DNA of 64,000 nt from Pseudoalteromonas sp. MM1 (GCF_030296835.1 NZ_AP027922.1:1736001-1800000); one strand, 5' to 3'; shown: positions 54,565 to 64,000, counted from the stretch's first letter. Program-made: numbers and translations. The notes: generated by a model not told the origin, from the letters alone.

Positions 54565-54981
54565 TTAGTTACCCCATGGGTTACTCGCGTTAGAACGTTG
54601 TTTTCGTGCTCTGGCGCGTTGCTTAGAGGCCTTTTTTTCCATGATGCGTTTTGCATCGCTAAAGCTTAATTCGCACGGCTCACCTGGTTTATGATCCGCA
54701 GGAATAACTCTGTCACGTGGCGGTAGCTCGTACTGAACATCGTCGGGTTTAGGTAAGTTTTTAAGGCGGTACAGGTAAAAGTTATCTACCTTTTCTTGTG
54801 CCCATTGCGTTTTACGTAAAAACTTAACCGCCGATTTTATATCTGGGTTGTTTTTAAAACAATTTAATTGCAAATAAGCGTGCAGTAGCTCCCACCCATA
54901 TTGCTCAACCAGTTCTTCAACCACTTGCTCTAATTTTACGCCTTGCAGTGGGTTATTACTGTAAAGATCTTGGTTGCTCAT
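54565..54981 (-). CDS. VF530-family (DUF2132) protein
   Basis: 138 residues. The N-terminal 75 match the VF530 fold (NPLQGVKLEQVVEELVEQYGWELLHAYL, SAVKFLRKTQWAQEKVDNFYLYRL). The C terminus is Arg/Lys-rich (KKASKQRARARKQRS) and may bind nucleic acid. GAGG upstream of the ATG. Function of the family unclear, possibly DNA-binding. Confidence 0.85.
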   Translation of the reverse strand: MSNQDLYSNNPLQGVKLEQVVEELVEQYGWELLHAYLQLNCFKNNPDIKSAVKFLRKTQWAQEKVDNFYLYRLKNLPKPDDVQYELPPRDRVIPADHKPGEPCELSFSDAKRIMEKKASKQRARARKQRSNASNPWGN

Positions 54982-55054
54982 AGGTGTTGCCTCATTAATA
55001 AAAATACAAATGCCATTATAAATTTAATAACGAGGCTTTAATAGATAAAATTGC

Positions 55055-56044
55055 TTAACTTTGGCAATTAACAACGACGCGGCCGCGAATTTTACCTTTC
55101 ATAAGTTGCACGGCATTATCAATTACTTGCTCAAGTGTAATTTCGGTAGAAATTTTATCTAGGTAATCGGCTTTTACTAAGCTTGCTAGTCTGTCCCATG
55201 CTTCGATTCTGTCTGCCTTAGGGCGCATAACGCTGTCTATACCAATTAAAGACACACCACGTAAAATAAAGGGCGCTACTGATGCCGGTAAATCCATGCC
55301 TTGGGCTAAACCACACGCAGTAACCACACCACCGTATTTAAGCGATGCACAAATATTAGCAAGGGTGTGGCTGCCTACCGAATCTATAGCGCCAGCAAAG
55401 CGCTCTTTTTGAAGTGGTTTACCAGGATTTGAAAGCTCATCGCGGCTAATAATTTGTGACGCACCAAGCTCTTTTAAGTAATCGCTTTGCTCCATTCTTC
55501 CCGTTGCAGCGGTTACGTTATAGCCCAGCTGATTTAATAAATAAATGGCAAAACTGCCAACACCGCCATTTGCACCCGTTACTAATATTTCGCCATGATT
55601 TGGAGTGATACCTTGTTTTTCAAGGGCAATAACACTCAGCATTGCTGTGTAGCCAGCTGTGCCAATTTGCATTGCTTGTTTTGGCGATAGTGCGCCAGGG
55701 AGGGGGATTAACCAGTCACTATTAAGTGATGCCTTTTGCGCAAGGCCGCCCCAGTGTTTTTCGCCCACACCAAAGCCATTTAAAATGACATGATCGCCAA
55801 CTGCAAATTCATCCGTACTTGTTTCATTTACAGTGCCAACTAAATCGATACCTGGCACCATAGGAAAGCTGCGCACAACCGGGCCTTTACCCGTAATGGC
55901 TAGCCCATCTTTGTAATTGAGTGTGCTGTAAAGTACATCAAGACGCACGTTTTGATCTGGTAGGTCACTTTGCTGCACTTCACTGAGTGTTGCAGCGTAG
56001 TTTTCGTCTTTTGTAATTACAATAGCTTTAACTGAGTTACTCAT
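55055..56044 (-). CDS. acuI: Acrylyl-CoA reductase-like MDR oxidoreductase (AcuI/YhdH)
   Basis: 329-residue zinc-independent medium-chain reductase, NADPH-linked, that detoxifies acrylyl-CoA. Motifs: STLNYKDGLAITGKGPVVRSFP, PGIDLVGTV and the cofactor loop TGANGGVGSFAI. Homologues act with DMSP-derived acrylate in marine bacteria, but no DMSP lyase is here. AAGGA precedes the ATG. Palindromic operator 13 bp upstream of the start codon. Confidence 0.9.
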   Translation of the reverse strand: MSNSVKAIVITKDENYAATLSEVQQSDLPDQNVRLDVLYSTLNYKDGLAITGKGPVVRSFPMVPGIDLVGTVNETSTDEFAVGDHVILNGFGVGEKHWGGLAQKASLNSDWLIPLPGALSPKQAMQIGTAGYTAMLSVIALEKQGITPNHGEILVTGANGGVGSFAIYLLNQLGYNVTAATGRMEQSDYLKELGASQIISRDELSNPGKPLQKERFAGAIDSVGSHTLANICASLKYGGVVTACGLAQGMDLPASVAPFILRGVSLIGIDSVMRPKADRIEAWDRLASLVKADYLDKISTEITLEQVIDNAVQLMKGKIRGRVVVNCQS

Positions 56045-56059
56045 AACATATCCTTTTAG

Positions 56060-56069
56060 ACCGATCGGT
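56060..56069. promoter_or_regulatory. Operator upstream of acuI
   Basis: Perfect palindrome ACCGATCGGT inside TAGACCGATCGGTT. The same TAGACCGATCG core lies before the TetR gene, so it is likely bound by that regulator. Confidence 0.7.
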
Positions 56070-56094
56070 TTTTAATGGCTAAATAAAATGCGCA

Positions 56095-56727
56095 TTAGGT
56101 GAGTAATGCGCGTAAAAACATTTCTGTATACAACGTAAGGGGTTTACTTGATTGGGTTAGTTTAGCGCGCATAACAGCGCCTTCCCAGCCAATCCAAAAA
56201 TATTCACTCATAAGCTGTGTATCAACAGTTTTAGCAATCGTGCCTTGCTGCTGTGCTTCAGTTAAACATTGCTCAACTTGCTGCTGCCATGCCACATAAC
56301 TTTGTAATAAGCGGGTTTTAAATTCATCACTTAAATGATTGAGTTCTTGATTTAAATTACCAACTAAGCAACCGCGTTTGTACTGATATTTTTGCATGCC
56401 CATTATGGCACTTTGCGTAAAGTGTATTAAACGTTCAAGCGGCGGGGTGCTGCTATCGGTTAAGTATTTTTTAAGCTTAGTAATAAAATAGTCGTCGTAG
56501 GCATTTACTAAGGCAATACCAAACGCTTCTTTACTTTTAAAGTAATGATAAAACGACCCTTTTGGCACGCCGGCCTTTTTTAAAATGGTATCAAGGCCAG
56601 TTGCGCTAAAACCAAATTCAGTTAAGGTTTCTAGGCCAACCCTAATAAGGTGCGCTTTGGTATCGGCGTTTTCGCGAGGCACTTTAGGGGGTCTTCCGCG
56701 TCGTGCAGGTGCGTGAGCTGTATTCAT
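56095..56727 (-). CDS. acuR: TetR/AcrR-family regulator, AcuR-like
   Basis: 210 residues. HTH in residues 23-70 with GLDTILKKAGVPKGSFYHYFKSKEAFG, then a TetR_C-type helical domain. Located directly upstream of acuI on the same strand, with two copies of one palindrome (56060 and 56774) before the two genes; it probably represses both. The name AcuR rests on that context and on known acrylate regulators, not on seen ligand residues. Confidence 0.82.
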   Translation of the reverse strand: MNTAHAPARRGRPPKVPRENADTKAHLIRVGLETLTEFGFSATGLDTILKKAGVPKGSFYHYFKSKEAFGIALVNAYDDYFITKLKKYLTDSSTPPLERLIHFTQSAIMGMQKYQYKRGCLVGNLNQELNHLSDEFKTRLLQSYVAWQQQVEQCLTEAQQQGTIAKTVDTQLMSEYFWIGWEGAVMRAKLTQSSKPLTLYTEMFLRALLT

Positions 56728-57167
56728 TATTAGTAACCCCCTAATTAGTCTTTTTAGTGTTAACCCATATTAGACCGATCGACTTTAATTAATCAAGCAT
56801 AAATACCCATTGTTTAAAAATAAATCACTAAAGCAGTTTTTAACCAAAACATGAAATACAATAAAATTGTCATGATTACATTTTTGTTTGGAACTTAGCT
56901 TAAAAAGGTGTGTCGGATAATGAGCACATACGTGCATTTAAGCGGTTAGATAGCCGTATTGTAAATTAAAGAAGCAGTAAGAAATGAAGTGGTACGACCA
57001 CTGTGTTTTTATTAATGTTAAATTATTTTTGCATCAGCATGTTAGTTAATGTCAAACAAATTAATTAACTTTGCTATTTGAATTTAACATTTTTATTAAC
57101 TATTCATTAAATGTAGATTTCACTAATGCTACAAAATTTATAATTAAAAAAGGTGAGGATATTACCG
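56728..57167. other. Intergenic region between acuR and rmf
   Basis: 440 bp, AT-rich. It contains the acuR operator at 56774-56783 and the rmf promoter region, which I cannot define in detail. No other gene or repeat seen. Confidence 0.5.
56774..56783. promoter_or_regulatory. Operator upstream of acuR
   Basis: ACCGATCGAC in TTAGACCGATCGACTTTAA, sharing TAGACCGATCG with the acuI operator but with a weaker right half. Suggests autoregulation. Confidence 0.6.
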
Positions 57168-57338
57168 ATGAAGAGACAAAAAAGAGATCGTTTAGAAAGA
57201 GCTCATTCTCAAGGTTTTAAAGCAGGTTTAGCCGGGCGCTCAAAAGAGCTATGCCCTTATCAGCAAATCGATCCTAAGTCAGAATGGTTAGGCGGTTGGC
57301 GTGAAGCAATTGAAAACCGAAACATGTATAAAACCTAA
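57168..57338 (+). CDS. rmf: Ribosome modulation factor
   Basis: 56-residue Rmf, which dimerises ribosomes into inactive 100S particles in stationary phase. MKRQKRDRLERAHSQGFKAGLAGRS and WLGGWREAIEN are diagnostic. Starts at 57168 with GAGGATATTACC before the ATG. Followed by an intrinsic terminator. Confidence 0.96.
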   Translation: MKRQKRDRLERAHSQGFKAGLAGRSKELCPYQQIDPKSEWLGGWREAIENRNMYKT

Positions 57339-57360
57339 TTCATCAGATAAGAATTAACGT

Positions 57361-57388
57361 AAAAAGGCCTCCAACTAGAGGCCTTTTT
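57361..57388. terminator. Bidirectional terminator of rmf and fabA
   Basis: AAAAAGGCCTC / GAGGCCTTTTT with a six-base loop, perfect stem, T run on both strands. It lies between the convergent rmf and fabA. Confidence 0.92.
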
Positions 57389-57408
57389 GCATACATTCAT
57401 TACTAATT

Positions 57409-57924
57409 TTAGAATGCGCTTGTGTCTTGAAATAAGCCCACTTTTAAATCTTTTGCTTCGTAAATTACGCGGCCATCTACTTCAACTGTGCCATCAGCCA
57501 TACCCATAAATAGTTTACGCTTGATTACACGTTTCATATCAAGGCGGTACGTTACTTTTTTAGCTGTAGGTAAAACTTGACCGGTAAATTTAACTTCACC
57601 CACACCTAAAGCTCGTCCTAAACCAGGGCCACCAGACCAGCCTAAGAAAAACCCAACGAGTTGCCACATAGCATCTAGGCCTAAACAACCTGGCATAACA
57701 GGGTCGCCTTTAAAATGGCAATCGAAAAACCATAGGCTCGGGTCAATATCAAGCTCAGCTACTATTTGGCCTTTACCATGCTCGCCGCCATCAGCAGTGA
57801 TTGAAGTAATACGGTCCATCATTAACATGTTGTCACTTGGTAAACGGCAGTTACCTTCACCAAACATTTCACCTTGACCACATAGGATCAAATCTTCTTT
57901 TGTATAGCTATTTTTAGGTTCCAT
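57409..57924 (-). CDS. fabA: 3-hydroxydecanoyl-ACP dehydratase/isomerase FabA
   Basis: 171 residues. Introduces the cis double bond at the C10 stage of unsaturated fatty acid synthesis. Active-site segment [20 protein letters not shown] with the catalytic His and downstream Asp. A perfect FabR-type palindrome lies 37 bp upstream. Confidence 0.96.
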   Translation of the reverse strand: MEPKNSYTKEDLILCGQGEMFGEGNCRLPSDNMLMMDRITSITADGGEHGKGQIVAELDIDPSLWFFDCHFKGDPVMPGCLGLDAMWQLVGFFLGWSGGPGLGRALGVGEVKFTGQVLPTAKKVTYRLDMKRVIKRKLFMGMADGTVEVDGRVIYEAKDLKVGLFQDTSAF

Positions 57925-57960
57925 AACACTTATCTTCGCTTAGAAATTGCCAAGTACTTT

Positions 57961-57978
57961 AGCGTACACTTGTACGCT
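57961..57978 (-). promoter_or_regulatory. FabR-type operator upstream of fabA
   Basis: AGCGTACACTTGTACGCT, a palindrome with perfect arms AGCGTACA/TGTACGCT, resembling the known FabR site of gammaproteobacterial fabA and fabB. Confidence 0.75.
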
Positions 57979-58128
57979 AAACAACTCGGAGCAGTTGAAA
58001 AAAACACTTTTTTGCATGATTTATCGCCAATCAGTAGTGGCGACTGCTTTTTGCACTATAAAACCGCGCAATTACAATCAGAAATCATTATAATTACCCC
58101 TGACTTATAACCAGTTTAAAGGAAGTTT

Positions 58129-58986
58129 ATGATCCTTTTTGTTAACTCACTAACAGTGATTGATTTTTCTTACTTATGTAACAAACGCGGCGCCGTTGGC
58201 GAGAGCTGGATTGTTGACTTAACGTTGCATGGCAAGCTAAATGAAGAGTCTATGGTGCTAGACTTTGGCTTAGTTAAAAAGCAAATTAAAGGCATAATTG
58301 ACGACTGTTTAGACCACAAACTAGCAATTGCTAAAGGTATAAATGGCACAGTACAAGAATTTGATTCGCATAAAACGCTCGATTGCACATTTGGCGATAA
58401 CCACCATTTAGCTATGAGCGCACCACATCAAGCTTATTGCATGATAGATGCAGCCGAGATCAGCGTTGAATCAGTGACTGAATTTTTAATCGACACTATT
58501 TTACCAAAACTGCCAGCAAACATTGAAAAAATTGAGTTGTCGCTTAAACCAGAGCACAGCCAAAGTTTTTATTACCACTACAGTCATGGTCTTAAAAAGC
58601 ACGATGGTAACTGCCAACGCATTATTCATGGTCATCGCTCGCAAATTGGTATTAGTTTAGATGGTATGTCTATGCCGCGCTTACAAAAGCAATGGGCAGA
58701 AAAATGGCAAGATATTTACTTAGCCACACGTGAAGACAAAATTGCTGCAAGCGAATTAAAGCATATAAGCGCTAAAGACGATGATGTGTGTTTTGCTTAC
58801 ACTGCTGCACAAGGTTACTTTGAAATGGCGATTAGCGAATCTCGCTGTGACATTTTACCTGTTGATACAACGGTAGAATGTATTGCTCAACACCTTGCAG
58901 AGCAAGTTAAGGCAGAATACCCAGAAAAAGACGTAAAAATTACCGCTTATGAAGGCGTAGGAAAAGGATCGATTAGTTATGCTTAA
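58129..58986 (+). CDS. 6-pyruvoyl-tetrahydropterin synthase-like protein, duplicated domain
   Basis: 285 residues, twice the length of QueD. Residues about 6-70 carry the QueD-like strand pattern and MVLDFGLVKK; residues about 160-180 hold a HGHRSQIGISLDG segment that corresponds to the HGHNY metal site of the family. The other zinc His positions are not all evident, so it may be a divergent enzyme or binding protein. It overlaps the M23 gene by eight bases. QueD itself is less likely. Confidence 0.7.
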   Translation: MILFVNSLTVIDFSYLCNKRGAVGESWIVDLTLHGKLNEESMVLDFGLVKKQIKGIIDDCLDHKLAIAKGINGTVQEFDSHKTLDCTFGDNHHLAMSAPHQAYCMIDAAEISVESVTEFLIDTILPKLPANIEKIELSLKPEHSQSFYYHYSHGLKKHDGNCQRIIHGHRSQIGISLDGMSMPRLQKQWAEKWQDIYLATREDKIAASELKHISAKDDDVCFAYTAAQGYFEMAISESRCDILPVDTTVECIAQHLAEQVKAEYPEKDVKITAYEGVGKGSISYA

Positions 58987-59797
58987 AACTCTTTTAGCAA
59001 CAGCGCTTGTAACCACAACTAGCTTTAGTGCATTAGCGCTTGAGCTAAAAGGGCACCTAACGCAGGGCGGCTTAGTGACAGGCAAGCTTGAAAATGTAAA
59101 GTCGGTATCGCTAAATGGTAAAGCGTTAAAGTTAACGCAGGATGGTGATTTTGTATTTGGCTTTGGCCGAGACGCGAAAGCAAAACACGCCCTTACGTGG
59201 GTAGATAATAACGGTAAATCACACACGCAAGATTTAATGATCACTAAACGTGATTATAAAATTGATAAAATTACCGGTGTGGCTAAAAAGTATGTGTCGC
59301 CGCCAAAAGAAGTAAGTGCACGTATTAGCCGTGAGGCACAAGCTGTACGAAAAGCCCGCGAGGTTAATTCTGATTTACAGTATTTTTTAGATCCTGTTTT
59401 AAAGCCTGCACAAGGGCGTATCTCGGGTGTTTATGGTAGCCAACGTTATTTTAATGGCGAACCGCGACGCCCACATTTTGGTTTAGATATAGCCAATAAA
59501 ACGGGTTCGCCTGTCTATGCACCTGTTAGTGGCACCGTTGTGTTTGCTGAGCCTGATTTATACTACTCTGGTGGTACGCTCATTATTGACCATGGCCATG
59601 GTGTTACTTCCACATATATTCATTTAAGTAAGTTAGATGTAAAAGTAGGCGACACAATAACCCAAGGTGACAAAGTTGCCGAAATAGGTGCTACTGGGCG
59701 CGTAACTGGCCCACACCTAGATTGGCGTTTTAACTGGGAAGGCGAGCGCTTAGACCCAGCATTATTGATGCAAGATAAACTTGCTAATAAAAAGTAG
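58979..59797 (+). CDS. M23-family metallopeptidase (LytM-type)
   Basis: 272 residues with a signal peptide (LLATALVTTTSFSALAL), a beta-rich N-terminal domain, and a C-terminal M23 domain (about 155-262). Zinc motif HFGLD is present; the usual HLH triad reads HLD in GPHLDWRF, so a ligand is altered. Likely a periplasmic murein hydrolase or activator. Translationally coupled to the PTPS-like gene. Followed by a thioesterase gene after five bases. Confidence 0.88.
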   Translation: MLKTLLATALVTTTSFSALALELKGHLTQGGLVTGKLENVKSVSLNGKALKLTQDGDFVFGFGRDAKAKHALTWVDNNGKSHTQDLMITKRDYKIDKITGVAKKYVSPPKEVSARISREAQAVRKAREVNSDLQYFLDPVLKPAQGRISGVYGSQRYFNGEPRRPHFGLDIANKTGSPVYAPVSGTVVFAEPDLYYSGGTLIIDHGHGVTSTYIHLSKLDVKVGDTITQGDKVAEIGATGRVTGPHLDWRFNWEGERLDPALLMQDKLANKK

Positions 59798-59802
59798 AGA
59801 CT

Positions 59803-60237
59803 ATGACAGACATAAACCGTGATGCAATTATTGCAAAGCGTATTAAAGACTCAACAACCTCGGTTACTAAAACCGTGTTTCCTGGGCGCACTAATCATCA
59901 CAATACTTTATTTGGTGGCGATGCATTAGCATGGATGGACGAGGTTGCTTTTATTGCCGCTACTCGTTTTTGCCGAAAGCCGCTAGTGACTATTTCATCG
60001 GATAGGGTTGATTTCAAAGAAGCAATTCCGGTTGGTTCTTTTGCTGAACTAATTGCTAAAGTTGTGCATGTTGGCAATACATCTTTAAAGGTAGATGTAG
60101 ATATTTGTATTGAAACCATGCATAAAGATGATAAGCACTCGGCTATTTCAGGCAGCTTTACCTTTGTAGCCGTAGATGATGATCACAGACCGACACCGGT
60201 TGTGTGCGATAAAATGATTTACGGTTTTGATAAGTAA
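59803..60237 (+). CDS. Acyl-CoA thioesterase (YciA-type hotdog)
   Basis: 144 residues of a hotdog thioesterase. The conserved active-site helix segment NTLFGGDALAWMDEVAFIAA is the family marker, and the rest fits YciA/acyl-CoA hydrolases. Hydrolyses acyl-CoA to free fatty acid and CoA; chain length unknown. Last gene of a short operon ended by a terminator. Confidence 0.88.
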   Translation: MTDINRDAIIAKRIKDSTTSVTKTVFPGRTNHHNTLFGGDALAWMDEVAFIAATRFCRKPLVTISSDRVDFKEAIPVGSFAELIAKVVHVGNTSLKVDVDICIETMHKDDKHSAISGSFTFVAVDDDHRPTPVVCDKMIYGFDK

Positions 60238-60258
60238 ATATTAAGGCAAGCGGTCTTT

Positions 60259-60286
60259 AAATAAGCACCTTTATTAGGTGCTTATT
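60259..60286 (+). terminator. Terminator after the thioesterase gene
   Basis: AAATAAGCACCT / AGGTGCTTATTT, perfect 12-bp stem with a four-base loop, then TAATT. Confidence 0.85.
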
Positions 60287-60385
60287 TAATTACTTAAAAA
60301 GAACACATCATACTAGTGCGTTGTAAAAACAATCTTAGCAACGATGAAAATATATAAATTTTATATCAGGGAAGGAGGCATAAAA

Positions 60386-60406
60386 AAGGCATGAAACACA
60401 TGCCTT
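60386..60406 (-). terminator. Terminator of the antiporter operon
   Basis: AAGGCATG / CATGCCTT stem with A6 on its left, giving T6 on the minus strand after the hairpin. Confidence 0.75.
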
Positions 60407-60444
60407 AAAAATAATGAATTACACAAATAATAAGTGCGGAGGTG

Positions 60445-61767
60445 TTAAAGCACCATGGCCGCTATCCAACCAAATATAAGTAATGGAATATTAAAATGTA
60501 TAAAGGTTGGGATCACCGAATCTCGTATATGGTCATGTTGGCCATCTGCATTTAAACCCGAGGTTGGACCCAGTGTAGAGTCTGAGGCAGGCGAGCCGGC
60601 ATCACCTAATGCACCTGCTGTACCAACTAAAGCCGTGGTCGCCATAACCGAGAAACCTAAATCTAAACACAAAGGCACAAACAAGGTTGCTATAATTGGC
60701 ACTGTAGAAAATGAACTACCAATCCCCATTGTTATTAGTAGTCCTACCAATAAAATAGAGGCCGCAGCGAGTGGCTTGTTACCATCAAATAATGCAGCGC
60801 CACTGTGAACTAAACTTGCTACATCACCGGTTGCTTTCATTACTGAGGCAAACCCTTGTGCCGAAATCATTATAAAACCGATCATCGCCATCATGGCGAC
60901 GCCTTTACTAAATACGTCGCCGTTTTCTTCCCACTTAACAACACCAAATACACTAAATATCATTACACCTACAAGGCCGCCTAATATCATTGAGCCACTT
61001 AGGTTTTGTGCAACCAATGATGAAAGCACGGCAAACAAACCCACTATCATTACTTTTTTTGGTTTCTCAATGTCGGTAGCTTTGCTTTGCGTTGTTAACG
61101 GTTGCGCTTTGTATTCACGGCGCTTTGAATAACTTATAAATACCGCAATTATTAAACCAACTAACATACCACAGGCAGGAATAATCATTGCCATAGGCAC
61201 TTGTGTGTTAACTATTTCTAGGCCGTTATCAACTAAGTTTTTATGCAAAATAGAGTATAAGTAAATGCCACCAAATCCATAAGGCAACACCATGTAAGAG
61301 GTGGCTAAACCAAACGTTAATATACAGGCAATGGCGCGGCGGTCTAAACGTAACTGATTAAATACAACAAGCAAAGGGGGGATTAAAATAGGTATAAAGG
61401 CTATGTGCACAGGCACTAAATTTTGAGAAGAAACAGCGCAGCCTAATATAATTAATAAAATAAAATAACTTAAAAAAGTTTCGCTGCCATTACCTTGTGC
61501 ATTCACTTTATTTAGTAGCTTTTCAGCGAGGATACGAGTTAATCCCGATTTTGAAATAGCCACTGCAAACGCACCTAGCATTGCGTAACTTAGTGCAATC
61601 TCAGCGCCGGCCGACAAGCCAGAATTAAATGCATCAACACTTTCTTTTATGCCCAACCCCGCTGTTAAACCAGCTACAAGTGCACTAATTATCATAGCTA
61701 CAATGACATTTACACGAGCTAAGGAGAGCCCAAGCATTAAAATAACGCCTATAACAACCGCATTCAT
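60445..61767 (-). CDS. Na+/H+ antiporter-family membrane protein
   Basis: 440 residues, about eleven membrane segments, of the bacterial Na_H_antiport_2 type. Typical segments near the start are [20 protein letters not shown] and [36 protein letters not shown] is near the end. Ions carried cannot be fixed from sequence; related proteins are also annotated as amino acid or dicarboxylate carriers. Nine bases after the TgpA-like gene, so co-transcribed. Confidence 0.85.
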   Translation of the reverse strand: MNAVVIGVILMLGLSLARVNVIVAMIISALVAGLTAGLGIKESVDAFNSGLSAGAEIALSYAMLGAFAVAISKSGLTRILAEKLLNKVNAQGNGSETFLSYFILLIILGCAVSSQNLVPVHIAFIPILIPPLLVVFNQLRLDRRAIACILTFGLATSYMVLPYGFGGIYLYSILHKNLVDNGLEIVNTQVPMAMIIPACGMLVGLIIAVFISYSKRREYKAQPLTTQSKATDIEKPKKVMIVGLFAVLSSLVAQNLSGSMILGGLVGVMIFSVFGVVKWEENGDVFSKGVAMMAMIGFIMISAQGFASVMKATGDVASLVHSGAALFDGNKPLAAASILLVGLLITMGIGSSFSTVPIIATLFVPLCLDLGFSVMATTALVGTAGALGDAGSPASDSTLGPTSGLNADGQHDHIRDSVIPTFIHFNIPLLIFGWIAAMVL

Positions 61768-61775
61768 AGTTTTCT

Positions 61776-63737
61776 CTATTTTGAAGATTTAATTAATTTT
61801 ATCAGATCTTTAGCCTGATTTTTACGTTCTTTAGTAAAAGGTTTTTTAGCGTAGCGCACTTGATTAAATAAATAGCTAAATTCGCTTAAAGGTTCAGCAG
61901 CATCAGGGCTTTGCTCAGCAAAGTGTATTAATTGTTGATTAGGAGAGTAGTGACTAGGCGCCGCTATGTTGTTTTTATCTGCCCAGTGCTTAATTGCCTC
62001 AAATTCTGAAATTAAAGGCGGGCGTTTATTTTTATTGCGTGGCCAATTTAAATAAATAAAGTAAGCGGCAAAGCTAACAGCAAGTCCTAAAATAACCGCT
62101 AAAGGGACCAGCCAAAGGTGTTTACTGCCAAAAAGTGATTTTAAAAAGTTGCTTTGCTTTTCTTCGTCAAAGCCAAGTACCCAGCTGGTCCATTGGTAAT
62201 CAAGGGTTTCTAATTTGAGCCTTAACCAATTAACGGCTGCAAAATTACTTAAACTCACTAAGCCAAAATCGAGGTTACTTTTAAATTCATCATTGAGTTC
62301 TTCGTTTTGCGAAAGTGACCCATTTAAACGCTCGGGGGCAACTACCGACGTAGCATCGAAAATTTGCCATTGATTATTAATATAGACTTCAACCCAGGCG
62401 TGGGCATCGTACTGACGAACTGATAAATAGTTATTTGTTTGATTTTTTTCGCCACCTAAATAACCGCTGGCCAAGCGAGCAGGAATACCGGCGCTTCTAA
62501 AAATATACGCTGCTGCACTGGCGTAATGGCCGCAAAATCCGCGTTTTTTTTCAAATAAAAATTGATCAATAGTGCTGTCACCCGTCATAGGATCAGGGGT
62601 TAACGTGTAACTAAATTCTTGTTTCGCAAAGTAGTTAAGTAATGCACTATAAAAGTCGCTTTGCGACGTTGTTGATTGTTTAAGTTTTGCAGCAAGCTCA
62701 GCAGCCTGTTGGTTTGTTTGGTTATTTAAGCGTGTGTAATAAGCGGTTTGCCACTTTGACAGTTGCTCTGTATTCAATGCTGCACTTGATACCTGATACT
62801 GCAGGCTTTTAGCCTGATATTGTTTTTTTCGTAATAGCCCTAACGCATTATTTTCAACATTTTTATTATCACTGGTGGCGAAATCAAGCCCATATAACCA
62901 TTTTTGATTAGCAGGCTCGGCAATAATAGTGTAAGTATTTTGTACTGCAATTTGTTTATTAGGATCAGCGCTTTGATTATTGTATTTTAGTAAATCAGAT
63001 GTTTTCCAGGCTTTACCATCAAAGGTATCGTGCACAAGTGCTCGCCAATAATAAGGCGAGGCGGGTGTTTTATTATCAAAACGGGCTCTAAAAACAAGTT
63101 CATCAGAATTAGACAACTTAGCAATGTCAAACGGGTCTACCTGTTCAGAGAGCCCCGTTTTAGCAAGCTTTGGCCCAGGTAATTGCCAAAAAGCGGGCAT
63201 TTTAGGTAAAAACAACAGCAAAAATATAGCTAAAGGCAAAGCAATAAATAACAGCTTAGCACTTTGTTTAGAGGCTAATTTTAAACTATGAGAAGATTCA
63301 ATTAAGCTCAATACCGCAAAATTGAGTAAAAATAGGGCGCTCATGGTTAAGGTGGTTATTATGCTTTGGTTAAATAAATACGCCGATGAAATAGAAAAAA
63401 ACGTGAGTGTGACGATAATATGGTAATGTTTTTTGGTTTTAGCCTGCAGTAATTTAAAAATACTAGAGAGTAATAACATAGCCACAAACAATATGACTGT
63501 ATCGCCTATACCTAGGGTGTAAATCATTAAAATTAAAGCAAGCCCAGCTAAAATATTAGCAAGCCACGCGTTAGGTTTAGGGGTGTTAGTCAGTGTTAAG
63601 TACACGTTCCAAAGGCATAAAAGCGATAAAACCCCAATAAACAGTAAGGGCATATGCGATAAATAAAACGCAAATAAACAGGCGTATATAAAGCTCATTG
63701 CTAAATTAATTGCCCGGTAATTTAATAGCTCAGCCAT
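61776..63737 (-). CDS. Transglutaminase-like membrane protein (TgpA/DUF3488 type)
   Basis: 653 residues. Five to six N-terminal membrane segments (to about 190), an extracytoplasmic transglutaminase-like domain (about 380-480) with Cys in GFCGHYASA, His in [10 protein letters not shown] and Asp in FDATSVV, and a late membrane segment (about 553-572) before a short cytoplasmic tail. It overlaps the upstream DUF58 gene by eight bases, matching the MoxR-DUF58-TgpA order known elsewhere. Confidence 0.92.
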   Translation of the reverse strand: MAELLNYRAINLAMSFIYACLFAFYLSHMPLLFIGVLSLLCLWNVYLTLTNTPKPNAWLANILAGLALILMIYTLGIGDTVILFVAMLLLSSIFKLLQAKTKKHYHIIVTLTFFSISSAYLFNQSIITTLTMSALFLLNFAVLSLIESSHSLKLASKQSAKLLFIALPLAIFLLLFLPKMPAFWQLPGPKLAKTGLSEQVDPFDIAKLSNSDELVFRARFDNKTPASPYYWRALVHDTFDGKAWKTSDLLKYNNQSADPNKQIAVQNTYTIIAEPANQKWLYGLDFATSDNKNVENNALGLLRKKQYQAKSLQYQVSSAALNTEQLSKWQTAYYTRLNNQTNQQAAELAAKLKQSTTSQSDFYSALLNYFAKQEFSYTLTPDPMTGDSTIDQFLFEKKRGFCGHYASAAAYIFRSAGIPARLASGYLGGEKNQTNNYLSVRQYDAHAWVEVYINNQWQIFDATSVVAPERLNGSLSQNEELNDEFKSNLDFGLVSLSNFAAVNWLRLKLETLDYQWTSWVLGFDEEKQSNFLKSLFGSKHLWLVPLAVILGLAVSFAAYFIYLNWPRNKNKRPPLISEFEAIKHWADKNNIAAPSHYSPNQQLIHFAEQSPDAAEPLSEFSYLFNQVRYAKKPFTKERKNQAKDLIKLIKSSK

Positions 63738-64000
63738 TATTTGCTCCGCCGTATTCGCTCAGAAGCGCTAAACACTGTGGTTTATCGTGCGTGTCGTTAG
63801 TTGCTTTGTAACTTGCCGAGGGCAAAATTAGTGTAAATGGCGTGTTGTTTTCGCATGCATTACACACTAAAAAGCAAAGCTGACTCAAACGTTGCTCGGT
63901 GTTACCTGTTAGTAGATTGAAATCAAAAACAATATCTGACTTTTTATAATCATTAAATTCTTTTACTAATAACTGCTGCGATTTAGCGTAATGTTTCCAT
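63730..64000 (-). CDS. DUF58 protein, C-terminal part (cut by window edge)
   Basis: Last 89 codons and the stop (TGA at 63730-63732) of a gene entering from the right. The visible protein begins WKHYAKSQQLLVKEF, the DUF58 hallmark, and ends [17 protein letters not shown]58 proteins usually sit between a MoxR ATPase and a TgpA-like protein. The start lies outside the window. Confidence 0.88.
   Translation of the reverse strand, partial: WKHYAKSQQLLVKEFNDYKKSDIVFDFNLLTGNTEQRLSQLCFLVCNACENNTPFTLILPSASYKATNDTHDKPQCLALLSEYGGANNG

Overview
The window looks like a chromosome segment of a marine gammaproteobacterium of the order Alteromonadales, most likely Pseudoalteromonas. The basis is low to moderate GC, a LiuR-type leucine and valine catabolic locus, Rmf and FabA neighbours, a MesD/MesX methionine pair, many TonB, membrane and metal-transport genes, and a chromosomal integron with VCR-like attC sites. 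The species call is inference; no marker gene such as 16S rRNA is present and I saw no tRNA or rRNA genes.

Layout. 1-2.1 kb: ergothioneine genes egtB (cut by the window edge) and egtD. 2.1-6.7 kb, minus strand: a PhzF-like protein, asparagine synthetase asnB, and 5-oxoprolinase subunits pxpC and pxpB. 6.9-9.0 kb: a three-domain MsrA-thioredoxin-MsrB enzyme and a periplasmic binding protein whose start codon and signal peptide lie in different frames across an A6 run. 9.1-9.4 kb: 135-bp tandem repeats that look like back-to-back small-RNA genes with their own promoters and terminators. 9.8-10.6 kb: a LysR regulator.

10.95-27.4 kb: branched-chain amino acid catabolism. The minus-strand set liuR-liuA-B-C-D-E plus a CoA transferase (scoA/scoB) takes isovaleryl-CoA to acetyl-CoA and acetoacetate. 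The divergent plus-strand set (thiolase, mmsA, acyl-CoA dehydrogenase, enoyl-CoA hydratase, 3-hydroxyisobutyryl-CoA hydrolase, mmsB, SDR) handles valine and isoleucine intermediates. LiuR-type dyads sit in both promoter regions.

27.4-39.2 kb: accessory region. It holds an integron integrase with a canonical LexA box, a candidate attI, and nine cassettes (two of them identical). Eight attC sites are visible, two of them occupied by near-identical IS110/IS1111-type elements in the same position. A broken REP-associated (RAYT) transposase carrying a palindromic insertion follows. Most cassette proteins are unrecognised.

39.4-64 kb: mostly core genes. These are mesD/mesX with MetJ boxes upstream, small membrane proteins, a zinc-type CDF exporter, an atypical Nramp transporter, an outer-membrane protein, an FMN reductase, a TonB receptor, a kinase-like protein, secreted YHYH and EF-hand proteins, a DUF3859 protein, a MITE-like element, a VF530 protein, acuI/acuR with matching operators, rmf, fabA with a FabR palindrome, a PTPS-like protein, an M23 peptidase, an acyl-CoA thioesterase, an Na+/H+ antiporter-family protein, a transglutaminase-like TgpA-type protein and the end of a DUF58 gene cut by the right edge.

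The least explained signals are the small-RNA tandem array, the A6 frameshift in the binding protein, the paired attC-targeting IS elements with their long non-coding end, and the unknown cassette genes.
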